A DNA stretch of 64,000 nt from Symsagittifera roscoffensis. Its lineage: Eukaryota; Xenacoelomorpha; Acoela; Convolutidae. Position numbers and translations under genes: made by a program. This document shows, in pieces, positions 53,898-64,000 of the stretch (position 1 is the stretch's first letter; each line of letters begins with the position of its first letter). Under the pieces are notes generated by a model, which saw nothing but the letters and a program-made list of their open reading frames with translations, did not search any database and was not told the origin of the DNA. The stretch spans positions 18,829,814-18,893,813 of the forward strand of contig NC_087063.1 of NCBI RefSeq assembly GCF_963678635.1, in the 5' to 3' direction.

Positions 53898-54626
53898 CAG
53901 AAGCATATCGGAAAATGGAGAGAAGCAATAGAGAAGGAGAGGAACGCCAATCAGAGTGAAACCTATCGCAGAACGTCTGGAGCTAGATACCTAGAAGGCT
54001 CAACGATGGCTCCGATGTGCAAAAAACGATACCCAGTTCACTTTGTAGCAGTGGATGTAAAGAGCACAAGGACGATAGTAGTTCAAGCTTTCTCAGTGCC
54101 AAAAAGTGTAAGACTTGCGAGAATATTGCAAAAGTCTTACGAGATGTTCGGTAAGCTGTTTGTCGCATATCCAGGAAGAACCAAGGACGAGTTAGAACCG
54201 ATACTAGGAAAGAGGTTCATGGATATGCTGGTGGGAACTTCAGTGATTTTGAAAGACACAAGCAGAAAGTATCAATAGCAACAGATTACAATGCATTAGA
54301 CGAGACTGATGAAATCCACCGAGTGATGCTGGAAGTGGAATCACTACTGGAAGCATCAGGAAACGAAATTGGAGAAGCGTCATGTTGACACATGGTGAAA
54401 TGAATTCCCATGCCATTGTTTGCTACAAACATAGTGGCATCCTAGGCGAAGTAAACTTGTGTTAATCTGAGATCGCAGAGCTGCTCTTCCTGGGTTTACC
54501 AGACTCATCACAGCCCATAAAAATGGTGAAAGTTGGAGTTATGATGGCGATTCGATGGCTGGAAGCTCATCCTAAGGAGAAGAATCAGCAGGAAGCACCG
54601 ACCAAAGAACAGTTAGAGGAACTTGA
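53898..54626 (+). pseudogene. Extra ORF (plus copy), segment equivalent to minus segment 10
   Basis: Pieces include 54,006-54,278 (KKRYPVHFVAVDVKSTRTIVVQAF, ILQKSYEMFGKLFVAYPGRT) and later HRVMLEVESLLEAS and VKVGVMMAIRWLEAH. Several frameshifts and stops. Confidence 0.45.
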
Positions 54627-55070
54627 TTGTCTAAAGTCTTAGATTTTTTTAGGACAATGTTCAAATTGTTGAACTTTCCGCCAGATGTTAAAAAGATATC
54701 GGCCAGAATTCGACTGTTACCATGGTTCAGAGACAACCTGACTGCATGGCTGTACGAGTATGCCAAAATGCATATGTCAAAGCACATCAGAGAGTACCGT
54801 TCGTGTCAGATGGACATAGGATCAGAAGCTTTCAAACGAGCTTTTGTGACACATCGGAATGCAGTAACTCGCGCAGTGCAGAGAACGTTGAAAACGAATG
54901 ATTGTGACGGGAGCGAAAGAGAAGAAATAATGAAGGAAGATCTGGAAAGAAGTTTGACGTTGTGCCTCCACAACAGTTTCTGCAGAAATAGGGAAACTAA
55001 TGTAGACCCTCTACCTTGTTGCAAACAAAAGGTAGACGAGCAGATGTGTGGACGAAGAAAACTAAAATAG
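54627..55070 (+). pseudogene. Extra ORF (plus copy), C-terminal Cys cluster
   Basis: 147 codons: DFFRTMFKLLNFPPDVKK, RLLPWFRDNLTAWLYEYAK, AFKRAFVTHRNAVTRAVQR, EDLERSLTLCLHNSFCRN and DPLPCCKQKVDEQMC, then RRKLK and a stop at 55,070. All five cysteines match the minus copy. This is the least damaged stretch of the plus copy. Confidence 0.55.
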
Positions 55071-55720
55071 AGAAATGAACGAACGAGTAACGAAGAAGAC
55101 AAAAATAAAACTCAGGATTGTTTTCATTCAAGAAGAACTCAAATGAGAAATTGAGCAACTAAGCTTGAAACTAAAACTTAATGAAAGGACAACTTTAAGT
55201 TATTTTGAGTTTAAATTTTCTTGCATTTAAAAATTGCATTGTGATTTTAGTTAGTGTTTTTAGACACACTTACATATTATCTAGAGAGGCTTATGTGAAA
55301 GTTACATTTCACTGTTGCTTCTAACCACCGAATTTCTTAAGTTTATTATTCAGGACCAATAACAACTATATTTGCGAAAGGAGGAAGCGTAATAGGATAT
55401 TTTAAGTTTGTTGCTTGGCAGGACTGTACTGTATCTTAACCTTTTTCAAACCTAGGAGAAAAAGTTTTAATTAGGAACCGACAATGAAAGTCAGAAAGCA
55501 CATTTTTTCTCTAGTTATATCATCATGGTGCAGAATAAGGAAAGTGTTAGAAGTATATAGCAGTGTAGTATGATGCCATTTTCAGCACTTAGTGAACCAG
55601 TATAACGTGGAGAAATTTCTTTTCATGGTTTTTCTAGATTCTGTTCGAAGACACTGTACCACTTTGATGAGTCACTCGCAGTTCAATGAGGACATCGACT
55701 GGGGCTGTCCGGCGACTATT
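55071..55720 (+). mobile_element. 3' untranslated region of the plus element
   Basis: Non-coding, conserved with the minus element's 3' region (30,316-30,925, reversed). Ends at the LTR C boundary. A purine-rich polypurine tract directly before the LTR was not clear (sequence there is GGCGACTATT). Confidence 0.6.
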
Positions 55721-56663
55721 TGACATTCGACCAGAATTGCGCCTGAAATGCATGGCAGAAACGAAATTTTATTTGGAGAAGTATAGTGGGTGAATTGGCT
55801 GTTTCAAAGAATGAACGGTCTTATGTGACAAAATGAACGAATTGGGAAAGGTCAGTTTTGTCTGACATGTGAAATTTTAAAATTTGGTGTGCAAATAAAC
55901 GTGGCCATTTTGATTTTCGCGAATACAGAAAAAGCGTAAAAAATCAGAACAACAATTTTTGCTAGTCGGAAAAATTGTTGTTCGAAAATCGTGGTCGGAA
56001 TAAGAATCACGATTTTCGCTGAGAAAAACAGGCATCAGATATCGGAGAACAATTTTAAGATCCGAGAGCATTCCGAAAGTAACGATTGTGCAAATACATT
56101 GGTTAATATGCTGATCATATCAATCGGAAAAGGCGAGTGGTGAGATTGCAACCCTTCCCAGTGCTGAAAGAGAGCTTATTTGGAGAACCTCATCAACTCG
56201 GAGGGGTCTTGGGAAAAGACTTGAGACTCATTTCAGACAACTTTTAGCTTCCGGGAATTGAAATAAATAACAATAAATTCATTTTTCAGAATATAAAAAG
56301 CTAGGAATGGAAGGAAACGGTTGATCCATCTCCGACGGATAAGATAATTTTTATCTATTGAACAAAAGGAATCGTAATATGAGAATAAGTAGAAGCCCTG
56401 TTTTTAGGAGTGACTTCGTTGTGTGGAGATGCTGAGATCCAGCCATGAGTTCACTATTTTTGCATCTAACTGAAATAACTTGCGCGATCTGGCCGATAGC
56501 CTTAAACAGTAATGACAATGTCGACCCGATGTGAATGGATCAAACATAGAACTGGCTTTGGAAGAAACGGTGAAAGCATGTGAAGCTATGTTTGGACGCT
56601 AGCCAGTCGTTTTAGGACCTAGCCTTCTTTTCCGTCGTTATGTACTTCCGGGCGAATGTTACA
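55721..56663 (+). mobile_element. LTR C, 3' LTR of the plus element
   Basis: 943 bp, TGACATTCGACCAGAAT to GGGCGAATGTTACA. Same length class and order of blocks as LTR A. It contains AATAAA-type words near 56,262-56,275 (possible polyadenylation signal). Confidence 0.72.
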
Positions 56664-56690
56664 GACCGAGCTATGAGGTTGTTTTTAGAT

Positions 56691-57145
56691 TGTAACATTC
56701 GCCCTGAAGTACATATCGACCGAAAATGAAGCTAGGTTATGAAACGACTGGCTAGCGTCTAAACACAGCTCTACATGCTTTTAACCTTCTCTGCCAAAGC
56801 CAGTTCTTTGTGTGGTCCTTTTAACATCGGGTCGACAAAATCATTACTGTTTTTGGCTATCAGCCAGAACGCGCAGATGAATTTATTTAGATGCAAAATA
56901 GTGAGCTCACGGCTGGGTCTCAGTATCCCCAGACCACGGGGTCTTTCCTAAAATTAGGGCTACTACTTATTTATTATAATATTATTGTTTTTGTTCAAAA
57001 GAGAAAAATCTTCATATCCATCCGAGCTGGATCAAACCTTTCCCTCAATTCCCAGCTTCTCATTATCTGAAAACGAATCTAGATGCTATTAATTCAATTC
57101 AGGACATAACCTGAAGCCAAAAGTTGTTAAAATGGAGTTTCATTT
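56691..57145 (-). mobile_element. LTR D, truncated LTR in minus orientation
   Basis: Starts (plus strand) TGTAACATTCGCCC only 27 bp after LTR C ends and matches LTR B to about 57,145, where homology stops; the 5' half of the LTR is missing. With LTR C it makes a 150-bp foldback around a 27-bp loop. Confidence 0.68.
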
Positions 57146-58579
57146 TTCCCTAAAAAGAAGACCATTGGAACCGTTCATTTATATTTCACGAAATTCCTAG
57201 GCATTGATATAGTTGTATCATCATACGACGTACAGAGAATACATCAAAATCAATAATAAAAGAAAACAAAAAAGTTGTTTGTTTCTGAAAATGTGCTCGG
57301 AACATTTTGCGCTACTTGCACAGTAACTGGCTATCCTTGTTTGTAAGTTTGTCCTTGTTCTAAACAGTCGCAGCCCTTTGTGCTTTAATGGAAAGATCGT
57401 AAACGTATAGTGAAATTAGTCATCTGAGAATCTTTTTATCTGTTCAGATTCTTCTAATATAGATGTTTTTGCTCAAATGGGGATCGGGCGCTGTTCAACA
57501 CAGACTTTAAAATGTTCCTTTGACTGTTCCAGTCAGTTTTTGGAAAAAGGGTTTCTAGCGGAACCATATTTTTAAGCAAATACCATTTACTGTGATGAAA
57601 CAGTCCATTTTTTGAGAAATAGCTTTGTTTGATCTAATGGAAGTTGTTATTGCTAATTAACCTTGCGATATGTGCCAGTCGGTCATATCTAGAAGTTTGA
57701 CCTTGAGGGACACGAATATACTTGATTTTGGAGTGAAGTATTATTTTTCAAAAATTCGGATGGAGCCTGTCATGCTCAGTTTTCTCGCGACAACTGAAAA
57801 CATCAAATAAGAAATCAGAACGACCGAATTAACAATTGCGGGAAAGTTGTCAAACATATAAAGTGGGAAATTGCTATTCGCAATTTCCATCGTAGAAAAC
57901 TAGAGTAGAGCTATCCTATCTGATATAGGAGACAGAACAGATACGAGAGCAGAGCAAAAATCAACTGGACCAGTGTGAACCTTCAACGGAAAGGCGGACA
58001 AGTGAAGTCTCCCAATGGTCCAGATCCAAAACTATATTGTTGAGTTAAAACTTATTTCCTTTGATTGGAACTCATCGTTGGAAAACTTCTTGAGTTATAT
58101 TTGATTATATTTATGCCAGAGTATTTAATTAGTTTAATTACTCTGTTTCTCAAGCGTGCTACTATGTAAGTACCAAATTTAGTTTTCTCGAGTGTGTTTT
58201 ATGATTGTTATGTTGAGATAAGGCGAGTTTTAGGTTGATCCATCTGAAATGGATCAAAGTTCCACTGTACAATAAAAAGTAACTTAACGGATTGTTCCGA
58301 CCCTGTTTTTAACGGCGTTCGTGTATTTTGGGTATCTCGAGACCTAAGTATGGGACCGTTCTTATTTTCTAGAGTGGGGGGAAATTTTGGTAGTAGCCTT
58401 TAAGCTGTAACGAGTTCTAGTCTCATGTCGCAAGCGAACCAAATTGGCTCCGACCGTTTTTGAGGTAGAAAAAAACACAAGAGATAGTGTTCCCTGACTC
58501 TTGAGCCAATGGTTATAGGGCCTATTTTTCTTAAGCCTCATATGTGACCGAAGTACGCGACTATTACTTAGTGTTTTTA
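57146..58579 (+). mobile_element. Unassigned sequence, then probable diverged 5' LTR of the third element (LTR E)
   Basis: About 57,650-58,570 keeps the order of LTR landmarks: GATCCATCT..GGATCAAA at 58,240, an ACCCTGTTTTTA block at 58,300, GACCGAAGTACGCGACTATTACT before the primer site, at the same distances as in LTR C. The left boundary is not defined. From 57,146 to 57,650 nothing was recognised. No ORF. Confidence 0.4.
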
Positions 58580-58591
58580 TGGCGCTCCTGG
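58580..58591 (+). promoter_or_regulatory. Putative primer-binding site of the third element
   Basis: TGGCGCTCCTGG, identical to 30,130-30,141 and in the same position relative to an upstream LTR end. TGG pairs with a tRNA CCA end. Only 12 bases are shared and I could not assign a tRNA. Confidence 0.45.
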
Positions 58592-60149
58592 GTTTTTTTA
58601 CGACATCATCACTACGGAGTCGAACCCACTTGACACAGCTCCGGGCTGCATGCCCATTCTAGAGTACTGGTGGTACGGTTCAGCGGGAACGTGTAAACCT
58701 TCCGGTTGTACCGTGATAGCTTTTTAAGAAATTTTGATAAAACTTCCTTGTACGCTCTCCGAACGGGGCCTAGCTAACCGAGTAAGGGGGGGGGTAACTA
58801 GGCGGACAAAAAAAAACGAGCAAAAAGACAAAAGCGGAACAAAAACAAGAAAAAAGTATAAAAAAAGGAACAAAACCCATAAAACAAAAAAGACAGTGAC
58901 TTGGATACCAGATTAGTTGGATCAAACCTTTATACTAATTTAATAGTATACCCATACTGTTTTATAAGACCGATCGTTTCGATCAATCTAGCAATCTAAA
59001 CCAGTGACTTCAATAAGGTGCCCAAGTGGGGGGCGTTGTTAAGGGTTTTCAGATAGCTTGCAACCTAGCCGGACCTCTAGGAGACTTGACTGGAAGAGGT
59101 GACCAGCCGAGTGGGAAAATGGTTCACAAGGACAGAACTGGACCACTAGGAGACTTGACTCGAAGAGGTGACCAGCCGAATGGGAAAGTGGTTCACAAGG
59201 ACTGAGCTGAACCGCTAGGAAACTTGACTGGAAGAGGTGACCAGCCAAGTGGGAAGGTGGTACTGGTGTCAAATGCAGTGCACGTCAAGGGGACAACCAG
59301 CATGGGATCGCTACAACAAGAAGAGGACGCACAGGGGTGTTCTCAAGTTGGGCAAACGGGTATCGTTAAAATCCACATTACATTATAGGAAATAAGTGTA
59401 AAATTGGATAAGCGGAGCCCCATTGTTTTGAGGAAGTTTTTACACAAGCAGGCCTGGAAACAGGTCTACGGTTTTCTCTCGAGAGGTTTAGCACCCGGCG
59501 CTTAAGGGATTTTTCGGCTTAAGAGGGGGCCTAAATAGGGGGGAGGTTAGAAGGGGGTTGGTTAGTTTAGAGGTTGGTGGTTGTAAATTGTAAAAAGGGG
59601 GGACACATTAGAGTAACTAATTGTTCGGCATCGTCGATTTAGTTACATTAGATACTTACACGCGTTGGTTATAAGAAGCGGATATCCAAATTTAACATCA
59701 AGTTAAGGTAGGTACCCTGGTCGGATCGGTAGGGGGGAACGGACATAGACAGTTTTTGTGATACCCCATAAGATCGCTAGCAGGGGGGAGGAAAACGCGT
59801 GGCAATCGGGTACCAGACATTTTTTCGGTCAAAGGTTGACATCTGTCAGCTTTGATTTTTAGGTGGGTTCATCTCTCTGTTTTTGTAATTTTTCCTGTTT
59901 AAATTTTTACGTTTTGGTAAAAATTTGTTGTTGGTATTTGAACGAACAGGTGATCACAAGATACCTGCGAAGAAGTTGGGGTTTCAAATAGCCTGAAACA
60001 ACGAGAGGGAGATAAATACAGGTGGGTCAGTATTTGGATTTTGGCCATTAAGATAGGGATTTTGGGAAAATTTTTACTAGAGCTCAAGTGGTGGTACACG
60101 GTACAGCGGTTCAAGAGTCCCCACAACGAAGAAGAAGAGATCCTTCTAT
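58592..60149 (+). mobile_element. Long leader of the third element, first part
   Basis: Non-coding leader with G runs (58,788-58,795) and an A/purine-rich block (58,805-58,900). No start codon followed by a convincing ORF. The G-rich blocks around 59,530-59,800 (GGGGGG words) recur at irregular spacing. Confidence 0.45.
59070..59262 (+). repeat. 69-bp tandem repeat, about 2.8 copies
   Basis: CTAGGAGACTTGACT starts near 59,077, 59,146 and 59,215 and is followed each time by AGAGGTGACCAGCC and GTTCACAAGGAC. Because 69 is divisible by three, the minus strand shows a 23-residue repeat, but there is no other sign of coding. Confidence 0.75.
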
Positions 60150-60167
60150 CCAGACACTTAGTGACAA

Positions 60168-61080
60168 GTCTTGGGACAGTACCGAAGAAGTCTTGGGACA
60201 TTGCAGTCTGGGGACGGTCTTGGAGCAGTACAGTCTTGGTACAGTCTTTGGGACAGTGCAGTCTTGGGACAGTCTGGGGACGGTGCAGTCTTGGGACAGT
60301 CTTGGACCAGAGCAGTCTTGGTACGAGACAGTCTTGGGACACTGGTCTTGGGACAGTAGTCTTAGGACAGAAGTCTTGGGACAGTGGTCTTGGGACAGTG
60401 GTCTTGGGACAGTGGTCTTGGGAGAGTGGTCTTGGGACACTGGTCTTGGGACAGTGGCCTTGGGACAGTGGTCTTGGGACAGCGGTCTTGGGACAGTAGT
60501 TTTGGGAAAGTAGTCTTGGGACAGTAGTCTTGGGACAGTGGTCTTGGGACAGTGGTCTTGGGACACTGGTCTTGGGACAGTGGTCTTGGGACACTGGTCT
60601 TGGGACAGTGGTCTTGGGACACTGGTCTTGGGACAGTGGCCTTGGGACACTGGTCTTGGGACAGTAGTCTTAGGACAGAAGTCTTGGGACAGTGGTCTTG
60701 GGACAGTGGTCTTGGGACAGTGGTCTTGGGACAGTGGTCTTGGGACACTGGTCTTGGGACAGTGGCCTTGGGACAGTGGTCTTGGGACAGTGGTCTTGGG
60801 ACAGAAGTCTTGGGACAGTAGTCTTGGGACAGTAGTCTTGGGACAGTGGTCTTGGGACAGTTGTCTTGGGACACTGGTCTTGGGACAGTAGTCTTGGGAC
60901 AGTAGTCTTGGGACAGTAGTCTTAGGGCCAGGGTCTTGGGACAGTAGTCATGGGACAGTGGTCTTGGGACACTAGTCTTGGGACAATCGTCTTAGGGCAA
61001 GGGTCTTGGGACAGTGGTCTTGGGACACTAACAAGAAGTACTGGGACAGCACTGAATAGTCTTGGGACCGTAGAGAGGAA
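60168..61080 (+). repeat. 14-bp minisatellite (CTTGGGACAGTGGT), about 60 copies
   Basis: Nearly uninterrupted array with variants at the last bases (GTAGT, CTGGT, GAAGT). The unit has no stop codon in most frames on either strand. Since 14 is not a multiple of three, every frame yields the same 14-residue period, which explains the overlapping long ORFs here. It forms part of the leader of the third retroelement. Confidence 0.92.
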
Positions 61081-61441
61081 GTCTTGGAACAGTATAAAGA
61101 AGGGGGGTGACGGTACTAAAGAGTACTAAGACAAGTTGAAGTAACCAATCGCAAAATTAAATTTTCTAACCAGTCATAAAGATCCGGTACTGTGGGGATC
61201 AAGAACATATAGAACTTTCAAAAAGCTTAGGAAACGTTGTTTTTATTAAATTATGAATTTCTTTTTATTAATTTTGTCAAAAAAGATTTTAACCTTTGAG
61301 TAGAATTTTGTATATAGTAATACTGTAAATAGGAACAATTGTAAATAAAAATAATGAGGCGGAGCAGGGTACCGGTGGCCAAAAAAAAGATCTACTGAAG
61401 CAAAGATAAAATACAACTCGTCGCTACGTAAAACGACATCA
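61081..61441 (+). other. End of the leader of the third element
   Basis: AT-rich non-coding sequence up to the gag start. No further repeat. Confidence 0.45.
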
Positions 61442-62599
61442 ATGGGCCCAAAGATAACAAAGAAGAACTTTTCAGTTAGCATGGTCAACACGAGGAGTAA
61501 TACAGAGAACAGAACAAAAGAGGGCACGGAAGGGAAACAAGCAGAACCCGCCATCGAGATTGAACTAGAGACACCGGACCAGAGTGTGGATGAGGTGGAA
61601 AAGAAGACGACAGAGTCAACACCGATGCCGAATGCGGAAGAACCTAATCCAAAGTCCATGGAGTTCTCACCGATAGACAATGTGTAGGACACAACAGGCA
61701 ACACGCCAGAAACGGTGAAGGACGAGTCTCAAGCAAAAAGAACGTCTTTTACTGAATAATTGGTGATAATGGTCGGAATGAAGTCGAGAGACGCAGCAGT
61801 GGAAGAAACGAAAGCCGAGAAAGGCAAAACATTCGGAACAGTTTTCACGAGAACGACAGACACCGACCAAAACGAAGACCAGATCAGACCGGGAACAGCA
61901 ACCAACAACAGGACAACAACTGACCATGGAACAACTACTCTTGAGCTAGGCGATTTGATGGCAAAGCTAGATCAGATAGACAAGAAACTGAAGCACAGCG
62001 AAGAGGTTAGAGATGTGATAAGGAAAGAAATAAGAAACAACAAACATGAGTACCTGGACAGCTACGTCAATCTAGCAAGAGCGACAGAGGAAAGGCTTCA
62101 GCAGATGTCGGACAAGGTGGATACCACTGATGAAGAGCGAGACAAGAACATCAGAAAATACATGCAAGAAATGAAGCAACGATACGACGCAGTGAATAGC
62201 CAGTTGGGGAGTTTGGAAACGAGAATGGATACGATGAGTAGGGACCAGGCTGAGAGTTCATGTGCAATACAGACAAAGTTAGACGCCATCTTGAGGAACT
62301 CAACGTCACAAGACAGGCCAGCAGCGGAGCGAACGCATGGCAATAGAGTTGACTTCGTGGAACCACAACGGAACAAACGGCAGTCAACACCGTTAACATT
62401 ACCCCGGGATGCTGCGAGTACAGCACCGGGGGGGGGGCAAAGCGATTATGAAAAGTGGATCAGCAAATACAACGAGTGGTCCAGGGGACTCCACGACTCA
62501 CAACAACGTGGGAACGGATGTCATGACATGGGCAAGCACCTGGGAAATGATGAACAGGACACTAGAAGCCTTCGCCACAAGGAACACCGACTCGAGTGA
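61442..62599 (+). pseudogene. gag of the third retroelement, N-terminal and coiled-coil part
   Basis: ATG at 61,442, with a more typical start at 61,481 (MVNTRSN). One frame runs to 62,599, broken by TAG at 61,687 and TAA just before 61,760. Residues after 61,950 form a long coiled coil (LMAKLDQIDKKLKHSEEVRD, EERDKNIRKYMQEMKQRYD, QLGSLETRMDTMSRD). A G10 run at about 62,430 or a nearby indel moves the true frame to the next segment. Confidence 0.65.
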
Positions 62600-62990
62600 C
62601 AGAGGAAGCAACAAATCCAGGAAAACTTTCAAAAAACCGAAAGAATTCAACGATGATTCAGATGGATGCATTGACACTTGGGTAGAAGTCATGAGGTTGC
62701 ACTTGGAACAAGACAACTTGAACGATGAGAGGCAAGCATGCACAGCGATACTCAGCAACTTGGAAGGCACGGCATTGAAATGCGTGGTTGCGAAGAAGGA
62801 AGAGGAACGCGACACAGCAGATAAAATCTTCGAAATATTGTTAAATCAATTCGGGTCAGGCATGAAGGGTCATCAAGCGATGATGAGATTTGAAAAGAGA
62901 AGGCAAAGGGACGATGAATCGATAGACAGATTCCTAAATGATCTTGAGAGCTTGAGACGAAGGAGTGACCCGGAAGAATCCACCAACAGC
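62526..62990 (+). pseudogene. gag of the third retroelement, capsid-like part
   Basis: In the open frame 62,409-63,092. MTWASTWEMMNRTLEAFA, FKKPKEFNDDSDGCIDTWVE, LHLEQDNLNDERQACTAILS, GTALKCVVAKKEEERDTAD, ILLNQFGSG, RFEKRRQRDDESIDRFL. It fits the Ty3-type retrotransposon gag pattern and is better preserved than the copy at 40.6 kb. After DPEESTN the sequence no longer matches gag; the zinc knuckle is absent. Confidence 0.72.
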
Positions 62991-62992
62991 GA

Positions 62993-63305
62993 ATGGTTAC
63001 CAGCTCAAGGCCAGAGTCGCGTATGGAGGTGGACGAAGCTCCCAGATCGAAGGGACGATTTAACCTTGACCGCGCGGCTCAGGAGCATATGAATGAGGGG
63101 TTGGAGGTGTGGATACCAACTGAATCAACATCCTCCCTGCGTGGCCTAGAGACACAAACAATACGCCCATTGATGGACGTCGCGCTGCCTGGTTATACCC
63201 CAAGTTCAACCCCGAGTGGTAGTCAGGTGAGCGGTAGCTCGTCAAGACTGAAAGAATTGAACGAGTAGCTACGAACCAAGGAAACTGCTCGAGGTAGAAA
63301 GAGAG
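62993..63305 (+). pseudogene. Junction region between gag and extra-ORF-like sequence
   Basis: Open piece 62,993-63,268 (MEVDEAPRSKGRFNLD, then Ser/Thr/Pro-rich SSTPSGSQVSGSSSR). Probably a low-complexity part of the extra ORF. It follows gag immediately with no pol sequence between. Confidence 0.4.
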
Positions 63306-64000
63306 ATGGAGATCCCCACCACCTCGACAACGGAAGAAGACTTCAAGCATCAGAGGACAAAAATGAAACGAGGTTCGACGAGCGGGCAGACATGGGAAGT
63401 GGACGTCGGCAAAGAATGGGTCTCAAATGAACATCAGGCCACTGGGAAGCAACTGACTAGCGATCCTCTTGAGAAGAATAAAACGAGGAACACCTCCCGA
63501 CAATGGTGGGTGGCCCTGGAAACATTGAAGGAATTGGAAGATTGCCTAAAGAAGCTCGACAGTGGAGTGTCACGCAAACGACGCAACTGGGCTACCCAGC
63601 AGAGGGCTGATATCAACAAATTGGAATTGGGGAGCTTACTGAAGAGAACTTGGCAGAACTTGTTGAGGGATCATTTTGAAGAAGCGATGAGAACCTCCTC
63701 ATCGGCATCGCCGTTGATGGAGAATCCCTTCATTAGAACAGCAGGACAACTGATGTTCGCGTGGAGCCTGGTGGGAATAGAGTTAGAGACACTGACGTCG
63801 TATGATTAAGTGAAGTTGGGAGGCAAGAATCTAGAGTTGTATCAAGTGCTGATGCAACACGTTGCTAGGGATAACTCAGGCTTGAGTCTGGCAAGGAGGA
63901 AAGATGCTACCTGTTTCTTGAGGTGGATAATGTCGATGATGACTGATAGTACCATCCTAGCATGTCACCAAAGAGCAATCGGAAGCAAGACGGTGGAAAG
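63306..64000 (+). pseudogene. Extra-ORF-like sequence of the third element (runs off the window)
   Basis: Open 63,306-63,809, then in frame after TAA to the window end. It shares with minus segment 8 the motifs W..LLRDHFEEAMRTS, NPFIRTAGQL and ARRKDATCFLRW, with nearly the same spacing (about 218 nt against 213). Outside the motifs similarity is weak, so this is a diverged lineage. Function unknown. Confidence 0.55.

Larger units (their letters stand above)
39671..56663 (+). mobile_element. Plus-strand giant Ty3/gypsy-like LTR retroelement: gag, pol, extra ORF, 3' LTR
   Basis: Order: gag (39.7-41.5 kb), PR/RT linker and RT (42.0-43.2), RNase H (43.2-43.85), spacer (43.9-44.9), integrase (45.06-45.9), acidic tail and small ORF (to 47.26), non-coding spacer, extra ORF (47.6-55.07), 3' UTR, LTR C. 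RT, RNase H, then IN is the Ty3/gypsy order. The 5' LTR and leader are missing (gap). It is about 17 kb as seen, so an intact element would exceed most LTR elements in size. Every coding part is broken. Confidence 0.75.

Noticed and set aside
28289-57145. A Polinton/Maverick-type DNA virus-like element, suggested by the long ORF array and inverted ends
   Set aside because: The polymerase is a Ty3-type RT with RNase H and integrase, the repeats have TG..CA LTR ends, and no protein-primed DNA polymerase, packaging ATPase or capsid motif was seen.
59899-60891. Overlapping ORFs of 89-231 codons on both strands with SQDHCPKTTVPRPL-type or VVLGQWSWDSGLGT-type repeats
   Set aside because: They are translations of one 14-bp minisatellite that lacks stop codons in most frames; the same 14-residue period appears in several frames and on both strands.

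Overview
This window is nuclear DNA from an animal, probably an AT-rich invertebrate genome; I cannot name the lineage. The one conserved host gene is ETFDH (electron-transfer-flavoprotein:ubiquinone oxidoreductase), on the minus strand with eight recognisable exons between 26,687 and 2,969. They encode about 350 residues: the mitochondrial presequence, the FAD-binding N-terminus and the central ubiquinone/FAD region. The C-terminal part with the 4Fe-4S cluster lies in the 200-N gap or beyond the left edge.

Intron 2 of ETFDH is about 19.6 kb (6,763-26,348) and consists almost wholly of repeats. There is an array of three 3.2-3.5 kb units (7,371-15,350) carrying non-LTR reverse-transcriptase scraps and a CACTA/EnSpm-like transposase fragment. 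A second array has three nearly identical 2.57 kb units (17,249-24,960), each with the same Helitron-like insertion, flanked by related partial units that lack it. Another Helitron-like element with a canonical CTAG end lies about 80 bp upstream of the ETFDH start codon.

From 28.3 kb to the right edge the window is a nest of related LTR retroelements. A decayed plus-strand element (about 39.7-56.7 kb) has gag, a Ty3/gypsy-type RT, RNase H and integrase, then a second very long coding region in the env position and a 3' LTR. A minus-strand copy of that second region (39.4-30.9 kb) is better preserved: a chain of open segments about 2,800 codons long broken by a few stops and frameshifts. This extra ORF carries an SGNH-hydrolase-like domain (GDSL, GTNN and DxxH blocks), a following segment that may be a second SGNH-like domain, and a Cys cluster near its C-terminus. 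A third, diverged plus-strand element begins in the LTR/leader region (about 57.6-61.4 kb, with a 14-bp minisatellite), encodes gag at 61.4-63 kb and runs straight into sequence that resembles the middle of the same extra ORF, apparently without pol. No intact mobile-element ORF is present.

I saw no rRNA, tRNA or CRISPR array. Two 200-N runs (2,591-2,790 and 39,471-39,670) are probably scaffold gaps of unknown true size; the second sits exactly at the head-to-head junction of the two large retroelement copies.
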